Shown one piece after another: positions 53,901 to 62,419 of a stretch of DNA of 64,000 nt. Within the stretch, counting starts at the first letter, position 1. Every line of letters starts with the position of its first letter. The notes beneath the pieces were generated by a model that had not been told where the DNA came from, made no database searches, and worked only from the letters and a program-made list of their open reading frames with translations. The position numbers and the translations under genes are program-made. The stretch is taken from positions 1-64,000 of the forward strand of contig JBJEKJ010000099.1 of NCBI GenBank assembly GCA_051878575.1. Direction: 5' to 3'. Origin of the DNA: CALZFJ01 sp051878575 (lineage in GTDB: Bacteria; Bacteroidota; Bacteroidia; Bacteroidales; Muribaculaceae).

Positions 53901-54080
53901 CGACTTGGAAAGTTCGACATATCGGTATTCGGTTTTGCTCGCAACGTGCTTATTTGGGCTAAGATGCCCAACTTCGACCCTGAGTCATCGCAAGGTAACG
54001 GCAACATGAGCGGCTACTTTGAGCGCTTCTCGGTGCCGAGCACCTCAAGTTTCGGTGGCGGTCTTAAAGTCACTTTCTAA
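50925..54080 (+). CDS. SusC/RagA-family TonB-linked outer-membrane transporter
   Basis: 1051-aa TonB-dependent transporter that, with its SusD partner, imports glycans or peptides across the outer membrane. The signal peptide ends at VIAQT. A carboxypeptidase-regulatory-like domain follows (VTGQVVYAGTDEPLIGATVL, residues 22-95), then the TonB-box-like region LDEVVVTAMGVKKDRK, the plug (IQGKLTGVSIRQSSGSPG, VYVIDG-like LYVIDGMPV, NVLKGQAASALYG) and a 22-strand barrel. It is followed by the susD-like gene after 41 nt. No glycoside hydrolase is in the locus, so the substrate may be a peptide or an unknown glycan. Confidence 0.97.
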   Translation: MKRLILVLITVCSVLAVIAQTKKVTGQVVYAGTDEPLIGATVLPVGGGNGTVTNMDGKFMLTIPSSVKLITVSYVGMATRQVEVSSNMVIKLENADTQLDEVVVTAMGVKKDRKALGYAAQDLKAEDLNTEGTTSLANAIQGKLTGVSIRQSSGSPGASAQIVIRGARSFDGNNAPLYVIDGMPVSTTPDFSTGASVTGADISDRSVDINPEDIESINVLKGQAASALYGIRASNGVIVITTKRGSLKSSRPVVTLSTNISAERVSRKFKRQTVYSQGTSGTYDPNSSMSWGSKIEDLPNHPKYGGNTDNAYTANGKHEGQYYNPKRAAAGLSGWETPTVYDNVGDFLGTGFTENTNFNVSQKKDNLDYSFGVSNSYQKGIIPSTGMTRWGARGLVDYTIDKEWKTGFSVNYSSSRITGAPGANSGIMNVVYSCPAEYNLKGIPYNVPGDPTQQILFRSTTFNNPYWWADNDEFSQHNNRTYGNAYAEYHPEINWGDNMQLWFREQAGLDVYTSDYTDRAEVGSAYNKKGEIYNYGTQQNVFNNLFTINFNAKLGDEQQWGLDVILGNEINHENIRRWGYYGSNFQYYGFPTISNATAYTSSEYGRKERTVGFFGSVSASWADQLYLTVTGRNDYVSTMPRGSRSFFYPSVSLGWVFTQLKELKSIKDVLSFGKLRASFAQVGQAGTYYNNYYYTPSYGSGMYAYTPVTYPLPTGQSTYVPMYVVYDPNLKPQNTSNFEIGTELGFFNGRLRFDYTFSYQNVKDQIFEVPIDGSTGYQYILTNAGKMETQAHELSINAAILSAKDYSLDLGVNFTRVWNYVKELAPGVESIMLGGFVEPQVRAQAGCTYPNIYGNAFKRDENGNLLLLNGLPQASADSQDLGSCSPDFNMGFTLGGRYKRVSLSTTWDWQKGGKMYHGTNMVMNYFGATQESLPYHEGTMVAEGIDEATGLPNEVEVSKQVYYMYYYDVTEAGIYDTSFLKLRDVTLTYNLPRLGKFDISVFGFARNVLIWAKMPNFDPESSQGNGNMSGYFERFSVPSTSSFGGGLKVTF

Positions 54081-54121
54081 TTCATTCAGATGTCGAACTA
54101 AAAATAGATGATAATAAAGAT

Positions 54122-55606
54122 ATGAAAAAGATATATTCTTTAGCATTGATTGCGCTCCTGGCCACCTCATGCTCGGACGACACAATGGATAATATTAACA
54201 AGGACAATGCGAATCCGCCCGCAGATAAGGTGCCGGCCTATCTGCAAATTACCGACGCAATAATGTCGACAGGTTTCACCACCACCTCGGGAGCTTACGC
54301 ATGGTATCTCTCGTCGATCACCGAGCAGGAGATTGGTAGCGGCAACAACCAGCTTATGAAGGTGGAGATGCGCAACGCCAATGAGCTTGCCGCCTCATCT
54401 ACATATAATAACGAGTGGAACGGTACATACGGCAATCTTATGAACCTCAAGCAGATTATCGACAAGGTGAAGGAAGGCAGCGGTACTACCGATGAGGGGC
54501 AGCTCGACCTCCTCGGCATGGCTCAGGTGCTCACTGCCATAAACTATGGCGTGCTTACCGACCTTCATGGCGATATTCCTTGCTCCGAGGCTCTGCAAGG
54601 CCTTGACAATCTTCAGCCTAATCTCGATAAGCAAGAGGACGTGTATAAATATATTTTCGCTACTCTTGAGTCGGCAATAGACAACATTAGCAAGGCAAGA
54701 GAGGAAGAGATGGAGAATGTGGGTAGCCAGGATATATTATATGGCAACGACATGGAGCAGTGGCAGGCAGCCGCCAACGCCGTCATGGCACGCTACAAGT
54801 TGCACACCCTTTATCGCAATCCTGCCGTGCTCGACGAGGTGATAGATTATGCCAACAAGGCTGTGAACCTCGGGTTCAAGGGCATGTATATCACGACGTT
54901 CAATGGCATAACCTGCGACAATCCGTGGTCGGCATACGTGTGGAGCCGCTATTACACGGCGTGCAGCAGCACGGTGTATAAAATTATGGAGGCAACTTCC
55001 GATCCTCGTGCTGACGGATATTGTCTGTTCGACGTTGGCGAAGATGAGCCTGACTGGCAATATGTGGCATGTGACCCGGGTGATGAGGCTACGGCCAAAG
55101 AGTCGGCATGGCCTTTCTATCCGGTGTGGATCGACTACAGCCCGAGTGTTCAGGTTATGAGTGAGGCAGAGCTTTACTTTATACTCGCCGAGGCTTATAT
55201 GCGCAAAGGTAACGTCGACGATGCTCACATGTATTTCAATGATGCTGTGCGTGCGGCTTTTGGCGATCTTGAGAACATTTATGGGGTGGATTTCGGTGCC
55301 GATGATTTCCTTGCACAGTGGAGTGAGGGCGTTACGCTCAGCGACATCATGGCACAGAAGTATGTATCGCAGATTCGCGACGAGCAGATTGAGACCTACA
55401 ACGACTTGCGACGTTGCGCCGCTCTTGGCGAGGAGCATATCACTCTCACCAATCCCTATAACACCCAGAGCGGAATTAACCGTTGGCCGCTGCGTCTGCC
55501 TTACGGCAACAGCGGAGTAATCTCCAATAGCAACATCAAAGCCGCTTATGGCGATGGCTCCTACATATTCACCGAGAAGATTTGGCTCTATGGCGGCACC
55601 CGCTAA
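54122..55606 (+). CDS. SusD/RagB-family nutrient-binding lipoprotein
   Basis: Surface lipoprotein that caps the SusC transporter, 494 aa. The lipobox is LLATSCSDD. The SusD-like domain of the SusD-like-2 type is helical with TPR-like pairs. Landmarks are MDNINKDNANPPADKVPAYLQ-type N-terminus, LGMAQVLTAINYGVLTDLHGDIPCSEAL, FILAEAYMRKGNVDDAHMYFNDAV, and the C-terminal RWPLRLPYGNSGVI. It is paired with the preceding SusC gene and ends at a strong terminator. Confidence 0.95.
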   Translation: MKKIYSLALIALLATSCSDDTMDNINKDNANPPADKVPAYLQITDAIMSTGFTTTSGAYAWYLSSITEQEIGSGNNQLMKVEMRNANELAASSTYNNEWNGTYGNLMNLKQIIDKVKEGSGTTDEGQLDLLGMAQVLTAINYGVLTDLHGDIPCSEALQGLDNLQPNLDKQEDVYKYIFATLESAIDNISKAREEEMENVGSQDILYGNDMEQWQAAANAVMARYKLHTLYRNPAVLDEVIDYANKAVNLGFKGMYITTFNGITCDNPWSAYVWSRYYTACSSTVYKIMEATSDPRADGYCLFDVGEDEPDWQYVACDPGDEATAKESAWPFYPVWIDYSPSVQVMSEAELYFILAEAYMRKGNVDDAHMYFNDAVRAAFGDLENIYGVDFGADDFLAQWSEGVTLSDIMAQKYVSQIRDEQIETYNDLRRCAALGEEHITLTNPYNTQSGINRWPLRLPYGNSGVISNSNIKAAYGDGSYIFTEKIWLYGGTR

Positions 55607-55646
55607 TGCCCGAATCCTACACTCGATCAGACAAGTGTGAATAAAC

Positions 55647-55686
55647 AAGACAGGCTTTGCTCTCACGAGTTAAGCCTGTCTTTGTT
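55647..55686 (+). terminator. Terminator of SusCD operon
   Basis: An 11-bp perfect stem (55647-55657 with 55672-55682) with a 14-nt loop is followed by TTTG. The AT-rich stretch to 55900 shows a -7-like TAATTTTG (55834-55841) without a good -33 box. Confidence 0.85.
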
Positions 55687-55901
55687 TTGAATAGAATCTG
55701 TATAGAAAAAGTATTATCCAATTGTTTGCAAATTTAATGCTTTTAATTGACAAATAAAATACCTATAACGAAGGTTTTTTTGTCTATTTGTCGCAAAAAA
55801 TGTAGAATGTGGAAGTTTTTACATTTTATTTTGTAATTTTGTGTGTATTATAGATTTTCCCGCAGGGGGAAAATAATCTAAATAACTATAAAAGGAGAAA
55901 T

Positions 55902-56786
55902 ATGGCTTTTGAGAATGATTTATCGCGCATCGACAGCGAGTTCCTGAATAAGGTGGGGCGTGACACCCTCGATAATGAGGTGTGGATATTCGATGACTTC
56001 GACAGCGAGCGCCTGCGAGGGCTGCCAAAGAAGCTCGATATGCCAATATTTGCCCTTTGCCTGCAAGGCAGCGCGCGTATAAGCCTGAACCTTGCCGAGT
56101 ACACAATAGGCAGGTGCAGCCTAATAGCGCTTATGCCCGACACCATTATCCGCGGCATCGATCCGAGTCCCGATGCGCGTGGCATCTTTCTCGGCTTGAG
56201 TCAGCCTTTCGTGGAGGAGATTCTGCCCAATATCCATGCTGTGTTACCGGTGGCCTTTGGGGCGCGGGTGCATCCTGTGGTGGGGATTTCCGACGCCGAC
56301 TCGGCGTGTCTGCAAGACATTCACATGCTGCTGTGGAAGATTATCCGCACCGAGCAGGGACTGTGTAAGCGCCAGATGGTGCAGAATGTGATTCGAGCCA
56401 TGCTCTATAAGCTCATAGATATCTATGTGAGCCGCAATGGCAAGGCGCTGAAGCGCTCGCGCAATGAGGAGATATTCTTCAGCTTTGCCCGGCTCGTGGA
56501 GTGTGACTACCGAATCGATCGCACGGTGCAATATTACGCCGACCGCCTGTGCATCACTCCCAAGCACCTTACCACGGTGGTGAAGAACGTGAGCGGACAG
56601 ACGGCGAGCGACTGGATTACCGAATATGTGGTGCTTTCGGCTAAGGTGATGCTGCGCTCGTCGGAGATGACGATTCAGGAGATAGCGTCGGAGCTTAATT
56701 TCCCGAATCAGTCGTTCTTCGGCAAGTATTTCAAGCAGCATGCCGGCATGTCGCCCCAAGCCTACCGCAAGCAGGATGACCTTTAG
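55902..56786 (+). CDS. AraC-family transcriptional regulator
   Basis: 294-aa regulator with an N-terminal cupin-like domain (PIFALCLQGSARISLNLAEYTI) and a C-terminal AraC double HTH (ADRLCITPKHLTTVVKN, EIASELNFPNQSFFGKYFKQHAGMSPQAYRK). It has a strong ribosome site (AAAGGAGAA) before the ATG at 55902. It lies downstream of the SusCD pair, from which it is separated by a terminator, and is convergent with the acyltransferase gene with only 3 nt between stops. Its architecture matches the AraC regulator at 29712. Target unknown; SusCD or itself are candidates. Confidence 0.92.
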   Translation: MAFENDLSRIDSEFLNKVGRDTLDNEVWIFDDFDSERLRGLPKKLDMPIFALCLQGSARISLNLAEYTIGRCSLIALMPDTIIRGIDPSPDARGIFLGLSQPFVEEILPNIHAVLPVAFGARVHPVVGISDADSACLQDIHMLLWKIIRTEQGLCKRQMVQNVIRAMLYKLIDIYVSRNGKALKRSRNEEIFFSFARLVECDYRIDRTVQYYADRLCITPKHLTTVVKNVSGQTASDWITEYVVLSAKVMLRSSEMTIQEIASELNFPNQSFFGKYFKQHAGMSPQAYRKQDDL

Positions 56787-56789
56787 ACG

Positions 56790-57947
56790 TCACTTTTTGG
56801 CAAATAGCTTTTGCTTTAGCCATGTCCTCACGGGGATGTCGTAGAGCTTAAGGCATGCGTAGGCCATTGCCACTGCCACGATGAAAATCGACACGCTTAC
56901 TGCCACATGCGTGGCAGCCGGAGCGTCTGGGTGCGAGTAAGCCCAAGCCATCTGCATGTATATGAGCGGATAGTGGGTTATATAGAGAGGGAATGAGATC
57001 TCGCCGAGGAAGCGGCAGATGCGCCCGGTGCGCTTGCCCATATCGCAGCTTCCTGCACCCATGGCTACGATAAGCGGGAATATGACGATTATGCACACGG
57101 CCTCATAGATGCCGTTGGTCCACTGAGTCTGCTCGGTCCCTACGAATGGCATGGCGAGTAGCACGGCAATCACGATGGCGCTGTTCACGAAGCCGTTTTT
57201 AGCCTTTATCACAAAACCTATGCGCGAGAGCAGCAATCCGGCAAAAAATGGGTAAAGCAGGCGTGAGAATCCCACATATAGCTGATTTGCTTCGATGCTC
57301 CAGCCTCCTATCACTGTATAGGCAAGTGCTTCTCGCCCGGCAAGAAGCCCGAATAGGTCGATATTCATGGTGAGCAGCACCGTGAGAATGGCAAAGAAGA
57401 ACACGCACACCGCAAGTGCGATTTTGCCGAGCCTGCGTATCACGGTGGCATATAGCAAATTGGCGATATACTCAAACATCAGCGTCCAAGCCGGTCCGTT
57501 CAGCGAATAGCTCTCGGCCCATCCGCGAATGTCGAGGCATCCTCGGGTAGGAATAAGGAAGCATCCGAGCAGCATCACAAGGAGCATTGTGTACCATGGC
57601 GTGTCGCCGATTATGGGGAATGCGTCGCAGCTTCCGAAATAGTATAGAAGTCCGCCGATGATTGAGCCAATGAACAGCATGGGATGCAGGCGAATGAGTC
57701 GGCGCTTGGCAAATGTGCCGAGCGACATGCGGTCCCAACGGTCGTCGTAGGCATATCCTATTACAAATCCCGAAAGGACGAAGAAGAAGTCAACGGCAAG
57801 GTATCCGTGATTGATGATTTGGTTGATATGGCCTCCCGAATATGTCTCAAAAAGGTGAAAAGCCACTACCATCATAGCAGCCACACCACGCAGTCCGTCG
57901 AGCACCTCATATCGGGGCTTCGACTCAAGATAGGTTGTATGCGTCAT
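56790..57947 (-). CDS. Acyltransferase-3 family membrane protein
   Basis: 385-aa integral membrane O-acyltransferase of the OafA type with about ten hydrophobic segments. The N-terminal motif YEVLDGLRGVAAMMVVAFHLFE includes the essential His, and VDFFFVLSGFVIGYAYDDRW and RRLIRLHP are family hallmarks. It likely acetylates or otherwise acylates a surface polysaccharide. It has a perfect promoter at 57981-58012. It is the second acyltransferase-3 in this window and also adjoins an AraC gene. Confidence 0.92.
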   Translation of the reverse strand: MTHTTYLESKPRYEVLDGLRGVAAMMVVAFHLFETYSGGHINQIINHGYLAVDFFFVLSGFVIGYAYDDRWDRMSLGTFAKRRLIRLHPMLFIGSIIGGLLYYFGSCDAFPIIGDTPWYTMLLVMLLGCFLIPTRGCLDIRGWAESYSLNGPAWTLMFEYIANLLYATVIRRLGKIALAVCVFFFAILTVLLTMNIDLFGLLAGREALAYTVIGGWSIEANQLYVGFSRLLYPFFAGLLLSRIGFVIKAKNGFVNSAIVIAVLLAMPFVGTEQTQWTNGIYEAVCIIVIFPLIVAMGAGSCDMGKRTGRICRFLGEISFPLYITHYPLIYMQMAWAYSHPDAPAATHVAVSVSIFIVAVAMAYACLKLYDIPVRTWLKQKLFAKK

Positions 57948-57980
57948 TGAATTTTGATAATGTTAATAAGTAATCTCCTA

Positions 57981-58012
57981 CAAAGTTACGGCAAATTTGC
58001 CATTAAACCAAA
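57981..58012 (-). promoter_or_regulatory. Promoter of acyltransferase gene 56790-57947
   Basis: Minus strand: TTTG (58012-58009), 20 nt, TAACTTTG (57988-57981). The leader is about 27 nt. Confidence 0.8.
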
Positions 58013-58068
58013 TTCTGCTGATTTTAGGCATTTTTAAATTGCGAGGAGGGAATTAATTCGTTGGAAAG

Positions 58069-58099
58069 TTGCAGATTAGAGGAATAATTCGTAATATTG
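58069..58099 (+). promoter_or_regulatory. Promoter of Rpn-type nuclease gene
   Basis: TTG (58069-58071), 20 nt, TAATATTG (58092-58099), one mismatch to TAnnTTTG. The start codon is at 58133. Confidence 0.6.
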
Positions 58100-58132
58100 C
58101 AGAAAGAATACAACGACTAACGACACACTGCT

Positions 58133-59089
58133 ATGAGATATCTTGACCCTAAGGCCGATTTGACGTTCAAGCGCGTTTTTGGAGAGCATAAGGATTTGGT
58201 AATCAGTCTGCTCAATGCCTTGTTGCCTCTCAGCGACGATGAGCTGATTGAGACTGTGGAGTATCTGCCAAGCGAGTTGGTGCCTGAGAATCCGTTGCGC
58301 AAATATAGTATTGTCGATGTGCGATGTCGTGACAACAAGGGTAGGCAGTTCATTGTGGAGATGCAGATGGTGTGGTCGCAGGAGTTCATGCAGCGTGTGA
58401 TGTTTAATGCGGCAAAAGCCTATGTGCGTCAAGGTGGTAAGGCTATAAAATACAAGTATCTTGAGCCGGTGTACTCGCTGAATCTGGTGAACGACATTTT
58501 TGAGCCCGATTTGAAAGAATACTACCATTACTATCGCATGGTGCACGAGCTGCATAGCGATAAAGTGATAGAGGGACTGCATTTGGTGTTTGTGGAGCTG
58601 CCCAAATTCACGCCACACACCTACACTGAGAAAAAGATGCAGGCTCTGTGGCTCCGTTATCTGACTGAAATCTCCGAGACAACCCGAGAGGTGCCGGCGG
58701 AATTGATGAACGTGCCTGAAATCAGCAAAGCGGTATCGGTGCTTGAGGAGTCGGCTTACACTGAGGCCCAACTTCTTGGCTACGACAAATTTTGGGATAT
58801 GATTAGCGTGGAGCGTGCTTTGGTTGACTCAGGCTTTGACAAAGGCCATAAGGCGGGACTGGAAGCGGGACTGGAAGCCGGCCGCAAGGAAGGAATTGAA
58901 GCCGGCCGCAAGGAAGGCATTGAAGCCGGCCGCAAGGAAGGCCTGAAAGCCGGTATTGAAGCCGGTAGAGAGGAGGGCCGAAGGGCTGAGAGGATAGAGA
59001 TGGCCCGCAATTTGCGAAAGCTCAATGTGCCTGTCGACACTATTGTGGCAGCAACCGGCCTTTCTTCGGCTGAGATAGAGTCGTTGTAA
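58133..59089 (+). CDS. Rpn/PD-(D/E)XK family nuclease (transposase-like)
   Basis: 318-aa protein of the Rpn/PDDEXK_2 family, often labelled transposase but better seen as a recombination-promoting or toxin-like nuclease. The N-terminal DPKADLTFKRVFGEHKDLVI is diagnostic, and the nuclease core has SIVDVRCRDNKGRQFIVEMQM (Asp, then ExQ). Residues about 240-290 are a low-complexity Gly/Glu/Lys/Arg coil made by a 24-bp DNA repeat. The end is a short helical domain (LRKLNVPVDTIVAATGLS) typical of the family. No inverted repeats or other mobile-element parts are visible. Confidence 0.88.
   Translation: MRYLDPKADLTFKRVFGEHKDLVISLLNALLPLSDDELIETVEYLPSELVPENPLRKYSIVDVRCRDNKGRQFIVEMQMVWSQEFMQRVMFNAAKAYVRQGGKAIKYKYLEPVYSLNLVNDIFEPDLKEYYHYYRMVHELHSDKVIEGLHLVFVELPKFTPHTYTEKKMQALWLRYLTEISETTREVPAELMNVPEISKAVSVLEESAYTEAQLLGYDKFWDMISVERALVDSGFDKGHKAGLEAGLEAGRKEGIEAGRKEGIEAGRKEGLKAGIEAGREEGRRAERIEMARNLRKLNVPVDTIVAATGLSSAEIESL
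58874..58945 (+). repeat. 24-bp tandem repeat inside nuclease gene (3 copies)
   Basis: Units start at 58874, 58898 and 58922 and encode EAGRKEGI or EAGRKEGL; flanking sequence holds shorter degenerate copies. In-frame, so copy-number changes would lengthen the coil without breaking the protein. Confidence 0.85.
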
Positions 59090-59118
59090 CCAAGATTTCC
59101 TTATTAGCCCTGAAGATT

Positions 59119-61020
59119 ATGAAGGCGCATAGAATGGTGATGACTGTGATGATGGCTGTGGCAAGTGTCGTGGCATCATTGCACGGTATGGCAGAGTCAA
59201 TTGAAAAGAAAATAGATGGTATAAAATATGAGCTGAACACAGAGTCGATGACGGCGAAAGTCATATCCGATTATTCTGATTTCATCTATAATATTACGGG
59301 TGTATATCTGTCATATAAGGGAAAAAAGTCCATTCACATTCCCTCGAGGGTGAAATATAAGGACAAGGATTATTGCGTTGTCGCTATCGGATTCCGTGCT
59401 TTTATGAATTGCGCCAGTTTGGAGTCCGTTTCATTTCCCGATTCACTGAAAGTAATAGAGGCCTATGCTTTTCAGGGCTGTAGCGGTATCAGGCAGATTG
59501 ATTTTCCACCTGCCTTGACTTCAATAGGCTATAGCGCTTTTAAGGATTGTTCGATAACCGATATAGCTATTCATCCATCAATTGAAATAGAGTATGACGC
59601 CTTTGCCGGATGTCCGCTGGAAACGGCCAAGTTGCCTTTGAAATATGCCGGTGAGAGATGGCTCCACAACGTGCATAAGATTATCCCATTCTCTTGGTAT
59701 GCCGAGCCAAAGATTAAGGAGGAAATAGCAAAGTGGCAGGCAAAGGCCGAGTTTGAGTCAACGGCGCAATGGAAACAGCGTGTCAACGAGCAGACGCGTG
59801 CTGCAAAGGTAAAGGAGCTTACTATTGCGGCAAAAAATGAGTTTATGAAAGAAATGATGCGATTGGACGAATACGATTACCGACGAAATAAAAGGCTTGG
59901 CACTTACGATGCCGACAACAATATTCTCCCGGTGGTTTTGCCTAATGGCACATTCTATTTCAATATCGATGCCGAGAATGCGGCGCAAATAAAGAATAAT
60001 GAATACAGGGTGAAGCTGACACCTGAATTTGTAGTCACCGGAGATACATTGGCTCTGTCGTCGCTCACGTTGGAGTATAAGGGGCTGTCGTGGAAGCCGA
60101 TGCGGTCGGTGGAAATTGTAGAGCAGGATTTGGCGCTTGATTTGCCGCCGCTCGAGATTGATCTCGGTGTAAGTCAAGGAGATGCTATGGCGGCTACTCA
60201 GACAACTATCCGCAAAGTGAGTCCAAAAGTGAGTATCGACGACGCTATCGACAAGCAGATTCCTGTCAACTCAGCCACTAATAAAGGAACTTTTGCGGTG
60301 GTGATAGGCAATGAGAACTATCAGCGGGTAAGCCAAGTGCCTTTTGCCGCCAATGATGCGAAGACGTTCGCACAATATTGCCACAAGACACTCGGAATAC
60401 CACACAAGAACATCCGCAGCTACGTCGACGCGACTTTTGCCACACTGATATCGGCCATAGATGATATAAAGAGCATTGTTGCGGCATATAATGGTGACGT
60501 CGATGTGATTTTCTATTATGCCGGACACGGCATCCCTAATGAGCGAAGTGGTGATGCCTATCTGTTGCCAATCGATACCGACGGCCGCAATACGGCGGTG
60601 TGCTATTCGCTCGGCAAGCTCTATGAGGAGCTCGGAGGAATGGGTGCGAAATCGGTGACGGTGTTTCTCGACGCCTGCTTCAGTGGTGCCGAGCGAGGAA
60701 GTGGAATGCTCGCATCGGCGAGGGGTGTTGCCATCAAGCCGCGTTCTGCCGCTCTTCAGGGGAATATGGTGGTGTTTTCGGCAGCATCGGGCGACGAGAC
60801 AGCGTATCCCTACGATGAGAAGGGTCATGGGTTGTTCACATACTATCTGCTTAGAAAACTTCAGGAAACGAAGGGCGATGCGACGCTTGGCGAGCTCGGG
60901 CGGTATGTCGTGGAGGAAGTCCGCCGGGAGTCGGTCGTGAGCAACGGCAAGTCACAGACTCCCACTGTCAGCACTTCCGACACAATGACTTTCACATGGC
61001 TTGCTAAAAAGTTGAGGTGA
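59119..61020 (+). CDS. Exported LRR-caspase (C14 family) protein
   Basis: 633-aa protein with a signal peptide (MMAVASVVASLHGMA), so periplasmic or surface. Residues about 70-170 hold BspA-like leucine-rich repeats (CASLESVSFPDSLKVIEAYAFQGCSGI). A charged helical region (about 195-260) and a beta-rich linker follow. The caspase-like domain occupies about 390-590: FAVVIGNENY, catalytic His470 in YYAGHGIPN, and Cys520 in VFLDACFSG. It is a Lys/Arg-type metacaspase relative with the dyad intact. It lies 29 nt after the nuclease gene and ends at a terminator. Confidence 0.9.
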   Translation: MKAHRMVMTVMMAVASVVASLHGMAESIEKKIDGIKYELNTESMTAKVISDYSDFIYNITGVYLSYKGKKSIHIPSRVKYKDKDYCVVAIGFRAFMNCASLESVSFPDSLKVIEAYAFQGCSGIRQIDFPPALTSIGYSAFKDCSITDIAIHPSIEIEYDAFAGCPLETAKLPLKYAGERWLHNVHKIIPFSWYAEPKIKEEIAKWQAKAEFESTAQWKQRVNEQTRAAKVKELTIAAKNEFMKEMMRLDEYDYRRNKRLGTYDADNNILPVVLPNGTFYFNIDAENAAQIKNNEYRVKLTPEFVVTGDTLALSSLTLEYKGLSWKPMRSVEIVEQDLALDLPPLEIDLGVSQGDAMAATQTTIRKVSPKVSIDDAIDKQIPVNSATNKGTFAVVIGNENYQRVSQVPFAANDAKTFAQYCHKTLGIPHKNIRSYVDATFATLISAIDDIKSIVAAYNGDVDVIFYYAGHGIPNERSGDAYLLPIDTDGRNTAVCYSLGKLYEELGGMGAKSVTVFLDACFSGAERGSGMLASARGVAIKPRSAALQGNMVVFSAASGDETAYPYDEKGHGLFTYYLLRKLQETKGDATLGELGRYVVEEVRRESVVSNGKSQTPTVSTSDTMTFTWLAKKLR

Positions 61021-61080
61021 TGCCTGTTGTCAAGGAGGGGGATTGCATGATTTTGTGGCTTAATCCGGCAAGAGAATATC

Positions 61081-61120
61081 AAATCGGTGGGCTGACCTTC
61101 ATGGTTGCCCACCGGTTTTT
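61081..61120 (+). terminator. Terminator after caspase gene
   Basis: CGGTGGGC (61085-61092) pairs with GCCCACCG (61107-61114), extended by three A-T pairs, and is followed by GTTTTT. It lies between convergent genes. Confidence 0.8.
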
Positions 61121-61155
61121 AATACCACATTGATAACTATTCGAGCGAGCGCGGA

Positions 61156-61680
61156 TTATTTGTTCATAAACATTGCATAGATGGCGTAGGCGAAAGCTCC
61201 GAGTTTCAGAGCAGTGTCGGCAAGGTAGGCTATTGTGGCAGCTGTGGCGCTCTTTGCACCAAGTGCAACACTTTTCTGCCTGATGCTCTCAACCAAAAAT
61301 GCGAAGAGAAACGGCAAGACGATAAATCCTACGATTATGACCATGATAATGGTTGCGTTATCGGCTTTGTTGCTACCTGCACCTGCCATCAATATGAGTC
61401 CGATAAGAGAGGCTATAGTAGTGGCTACGCTTGCCTTTTTGCTGTATTCCTGCATCTTCTTTACTATGCGAGTAATCACTTTCGACAGAATGAATGCGAC
61501 TATGGCAATTGCCGCTACAATAGCTACAGCTCCCCATCCCGGACCGGTCTCAAATCCAATTTGCGCAACGAGAATACCGATAAATAGTAGCATCGGACCG
61601 GGTATCTTATTGATGAAGCAACTTATGAATCCAAGTGCGAGCAAAATTCCTATCAAAATCCAAATTAAAATGTCGAGCAT
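61156..61680 (-). CDS. DUF456-like small membrane protein
   Basis: 174-aa protein with about four hydrophobic helices. The pattern NKIPGPMLLFIGILVAQIGF after the first helix, followed by GPGWGAVAIVAAIAIVAFIL, recalls DUF456 membrane proteins, whose function is unknown; the match is by eye. The C-terminal half carries a further helix (IIMVIIVGFIVLPFLFAFLV) and a charged turn. It is downstream of the lipoprotein gene (46 nt gap, same strand), so the two form a small operon convergent with the caspase gene. Confidence 0.72.
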   Translation of the reverse strand: MLDILIWILIGILLALGFISCFINKIPGPMLLFIGILVAQIGFETGPGWGAVAIVAAIAIVAFILSKVITRIVKKMQEYSKKASVATTIASLIGLILMAGAGSNKADNATIIMVIIVGFIVLPFLFAFLVESIRQKSVALGAKSATAATIAYLADTALKLGAFAYAIYAMFMNK

Positions 61681-61726
61681 ATCTATTTTCGTTTTAAGGT
61701 TATACTTTAATTATTTTTTAGTTTGT

Positions 61727-62419
61727 TTATCTTGTTTTGCTTAGTTCGTTGGCGGCATCAGCGGCCTTTGCTGCTGCGCCTGCCATTGCGCCAACTGCCT
61801 CGGCAGCTTTGCCAAGCGACTCTATTTGCTCTCCGAGTTCATCAAGTTCGCTTCCCGGCTTTCCGGCGCGCCTATTGTTCTCGAGCTTGCTGGTGAGGCG
61901 GAATCTTTTTGCTTTAAGCACAACGCTTTCTTTCTCGTAAGTAGAGAACGTAATGGTAGTTTTGTCACCGTCCTCAAGAGTGAGGAGTTTGTCGATGTCA
62001 TCATAGTTCCCAAGGCTTACTCTGGCAGTGAAAATAACATCATCGTTTTCATCAAGAAATTCAGCTTCGATGTCGCCCACATATTTTTTGCCTGCATCGT
62101 GCGAGCCGGCGATTTCGTCGAAGTTCACTGAGGGTTTTGAGTCGTTTCGGGTCATTGCAATGCTCATTTTTACTTCTTTGTCTCCTCCCCAGCCGTCTTC
62201 AATTTTAATGGTGTACTGTTTGTCATCAAAATTGAAAGCCTTGCCGAATTTCCCTCCAATCTTGGTGCTCTCGGGGCTCACTTTGATAGTGCCGTCGTCG
62301 ATGGCTTCGGTTTCGGTCGATTCTGAATTTGATTCAGAGCTCGAGCTGCCGCCACAGGCGGTGAGCAATGCCGTGCAGCATAGTGCACTAAGCATGATGT
62401 TGAAAGTTTTCTTTAACAT
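61727..62419 (-). CDS. Lipoprotein of unknown function
   Basis: 230-aa exported protein with lipobox LLTACGGSS and a Ser/Glu-rich linker. Residues about 45-165 look like one beta-sandwich domain (TIKIEDGWGGDKEVKMSIAM, IEAEFLDENDDVIFTARVSL), reminiscent of surface or calcium-binding sandwich folds but not assignable. The last 40 residues are an Ala-rich amphipathic helix (IESLGKAAEAVGAMAGAAAKA). It is first in an operon with the DUF456-like gene and divergent from the Ser/Thr kinase gene across a 276-nt gap. Confidence 0.78.
   Translation of the reverse strand: MLKKTFNIMLSALCCTALLTACGGSSSSESNSESTETEAIDDGTIKVSPESTKIGGKFGKAFNFDDKQYTIKIEDGWGGDKEVKMSIAMTRNDSKPSVNFDEIAGSHDAGKKYVGDIEAEFLDENDDVIFTARVSLGNYDDIDKLLTLEDGDKTTITFSTYEKESVVLKAKRFRLTSKLENNRRAGKPGSELDELGEQIESLGKAAEAVGAMAGAAAKAADAANELSKTR

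Noticed and set aside
58133..59089. Rpn-type gene as evidence of an insertion sequence
   Set aside because: No terminal inverted repeats, target duplication or DDE/HUH transposase; the family is nuclease-like and commonly stands alone.
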